Shown: in pieces, positions 34,445 through 35,830 of the stretch | Position numbering within the stretch: the first letter of the stretch is position 1 | Layout: each line of letters starts with the position of its first letter | Source of the DNA: a bacterium | Lineage (GTDB): Bacteria; CSSED10-310; JAFGSJ01 | Assembly: GCA_016934675.1 (NCBI GenBank) | Contig: JAFGSJ010000125.1 | Coordinates: forward strand, 1 to 35,830 | DNA: 35,830 nucleotides | Direction: 5' to 3' | The notes under the pieces: model-generated | What the model was told of the DNA's origin: nothing | The model's database searches: none | What the model saw: only the letters and a program-made list of their open reading frames with translations | Made by a program: the position numbers and the translations under genes

Positions 34445-35403
34445 GCCGGTTCGTGACCGGAGCTGCTGGAACACATTCCGGAACCGGTCCTGCCCGGAAA
34501 GGCCTAATCTGGCAGAGTGTTACCTGTCAGGTGCCCGGCGATTCTGCTGAATTTCTGACTGCCGGCTTGTGGGACCTTGGTATCATGGGGCTGGTGACCG
34601 ATGATACTCTCAATTCCACCTTTAACTCTGTCCCACCCAAACATTGTCTGGTCCAGGCTTACTTCGATTTTTCAAACCTGTCCGATTCTGAACAGACCCA
34701 GACCCGTCAGGCCGTCGCTGATCTCATCGCCCAGCTCCGTGATCTGTTCGGGCCAGGAGAATATTCACTTGCCTGGAACGAAATCGATCCAGCCCGGATT
34801 AGTCCCGACTGGCGAAGCTTTCATACCGCGTTCCAGGCGGGTTGCTTCTATATACAACCACCCTGGGACCTGACCATGCACCCCGAACTTCTGACCCTGA
34901 CTCTCAATCCGGCCATGGCCTTCGGCACGGGGCAACATGCGACCACCCAACTCATCCTGCGCTTCCTCGAGACCAACGGGCCCTTTATGGCCAAAACCTG
35001 CCTGGATTGCGGAACGGGTAGCGGTATTCTTGGTCTGGCTACTCTCAAGCTGGGTTTGACTCGTGTCGTGGCTTTTGATTGTGACCCCCTGGTCCAGGCC
35101 GTGCTTCACGATAATATCAATCTGAACCACGCCTCATCCACTTTCAGTGCCTTCATCGGTACACAATCCTGCCTGAGAAAATGCTTGTTCGATCTCATCC
35201 TGGCCAATCTCGAGTGGCCTATCATCCAACAGGAGGGACCCAATCTGCTGTCGCATCTCGGACCTGACGGATCATGCGTCTTCTCCGGCATACTCAAGGA
35301 ACAACAAAACTTAATCGATGCACTTCTCGCCCGAACCGGCCATTCCGTCTTCTGGATGGATGAACAGGATGAATGGCTCGCCCTGGCCTGCCGAACCAAA
35401 TAA
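34441..35403 (+). CDS. prmA: Ribosomal protein L11 methyltransferase-like (PrmA)
   Basis: PrmA trimethylates ribosomal protein L11 using SAM. The 320-residue product carries '[13 protein letters not shown]' (G162-T-G-Q-H166) and the SAM-binding motif D189-C-G-T-G-S-G195 in '[19 protein letters not shown]', which identify PrmA. The expected post-I motif Asn region reads '[11 protein letters not shown]', a variant of the usual 'ANILA'. The start is uncertain: the TTG at 34441 overlaps the dnaK stop and gives about 20 extra residues before the usual opening ('[14 protein letters not shown]'). A GTG at 34453 is an alternative, and neither has a good ribosome binding site. In many Firmicutes prmA follows dnaJ; here it directly follows dnaK. 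Confidence 0.85.
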   Translation: MSRFVTGAAGTHSGTGPARKGLIWQSVTCQVPGDSAEFLTAGLWDLGIMGLVTDDTLNSTFNSVPPKHCLVQAYFDFSNLSDSEQTQTRQAVADLIAQLRDLFGPGEYSLAWNEIDPARISPDWRSFHTAFQAGCFYIQPPWDLTMHPELLTLTLNPAMAFGTGQHATTQLILRFLETNGPFMAKTCLDCGTGSGILGLATLKLGLTRVVAFDCDPLVQAVLHDNINLNHASSTFSAFIGTQSCLRKCLFDLILANLEWPIIQQEGPNLLSHLGPDGSCVFSGILKEQQNLIDALLARTGHSVFWMDEQDEWLALACRTK

Positions 35404-35430
35404 CTATCAGGGATATTTTGGTATTTTGGG

Positions 35431-35516
35431 GGACATTCAAATTAGGGTTGTTAAATGTTTTTATTTGGTGTAAATTGGTAGCATGGTCGATTGAAAATGC
35501 TTCATTATTGATGTCC
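35431..35516. repeat. Short inverted repeat flanking the transposase leader
   Basis: GGACAT (35431-35436, within TTTTGGGGGACAT) and ATGTCC (35511-35516, followed by an A-run) are inverted across a 74-base AT-rich spacer, just upstream of the transposase gene. Such palindromic edges often accompany IS200-like elements, so this may be the left end of the element. Confidence 0.35.
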
Positions 35517-35565
35517 GAAAAAAAAGAGAGTATAACGCTATAGCAAGGAAAAGGAGGAAACGATT

Positions 35566-35830
35566 ATGGCACGTCGCTCACGATTGAAGTATGAGGACCC
35601 TCGCAGTGGGTATTATCATTGTGTGACCCGGACGGTCCTGAAATCATTTCTATTGGATGAGGTGGCTAAGGAGGAATTTCTGAACCTACTCCGGAAGCTG
35701 GCCCAGGTCTATTTCGTCAAGGTGGTCTCCTTTGCGATCATGAGTAATCATGTGCATCTGATCGTACGGATGCTGCCTCAGGAAGAGATCAGTGATGCCG
35801 AGCTCCGCCAGCGTCATGACCGCTACTACA
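35566..35830 (+). CDS. IS200-like / REP-associated (Y1) transposase, 5' part
   Basis: The gene starts with ATG behind a strong AAGGAGG and runs off the window, so only 88 codons are visible. They show 'YYHCVTRTVLKSFLL' and the HUH motif in 'FAIMSNHVHLIVRM', the hallmark of Y1 transposases and of REP-associated tyrosine transposases (RAYTs). These single-strand nucleases cut and join DNA at palindromic ends. The catalytic Tyr lies beyond the window. It starts 162 bases after prmA and has an inverted repeat in its leader. Confidence 0.85.
   Translation, partial: MARRSRLKYEDPRSGYYHCVTRTVLKSFLLDEVAKEEFLNLLRKLAQVYFVKVVSFAIMSNHVHLIVRMLPQEEISDAELRQRHDRYY

Overview
The window is bacterial. It contains hrcA-grpE-dnaK, Shine-Dalgarno-led genes and many ATG/GTG/TTG start codons that overlap the upstream stop. 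Base composition looks moderate in GC by eye. I see no rRNA, tRNA, CRISPR array or prophage. Gene content fits a heterotroph, probably anaerobic and from a poorly sampled lineage, but the sequence does not let me name a phylum.

Layout. 1-576 has no convincing gene. 577-2555 is a small membrane metal-hydrolase-like gene overlapping a B12-binding radical SAM gene. It meets a minus-strand pair, galT followed by a membrane-anchored SGNH-like protein (2552-4777). After a 224 bp divergent spacer with two inverted repeats, a long tightly coupled plus-strand run starts at 5002. It encodes a complete Mrp/Mbh-type cation/proton antiporter: E, F, G, a DUF4040 subunit, an MbhE-MnhB fusion, C, three MnhD-type subunits and a small accessory membrane protein. 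It continues into a lone cyclic-nucleotide-binding protein and sbcD-sbcC (to 18494). A 629 bp repeat-bearing spacer follows.

From 19124 there is an M48 metalloprotease, which converges on a minus-strand catabolic block: a PruA-type P5C dehydrogenase, an antiquitin-type (ALDH7) aldehyde dehydrogenase and a PutP-like Na+/proline symporter. 25460-30488 is a more accessory-looking stretch: a sulfatase-fold enzyme with Thr at the nucleophile position, a fusion of N-formylglutamate amidohydrolase-like and C39-peptidase-like domains, and a second B12-binding radical SAM protein. The window closes with hrcA-grpE-dnaK-prmA, without dnaJ between dnaK and prmA, and the start of an IS200-like/REP-associated (Y1) transposase that runs off the end.

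Functional threads. The Mrp-type complex would exchange Na+ for H+ and so could support the Na+ gradient used by the PutP symporter. PutP and the two semialdehyde dehydrogenases suggest amino-acid catabolism (proline/ornithine and possibly lysine). The least ordinary elements are the amidohydrolase-C39 fusion with its neighbours, the three-D-subunit antiporter without hydrogenase or NADH modules, and the chaperone operon lacking dnaJ. No single locus proves a new system; the 25.4-30.5 kb group is the best candidate for a closer look.
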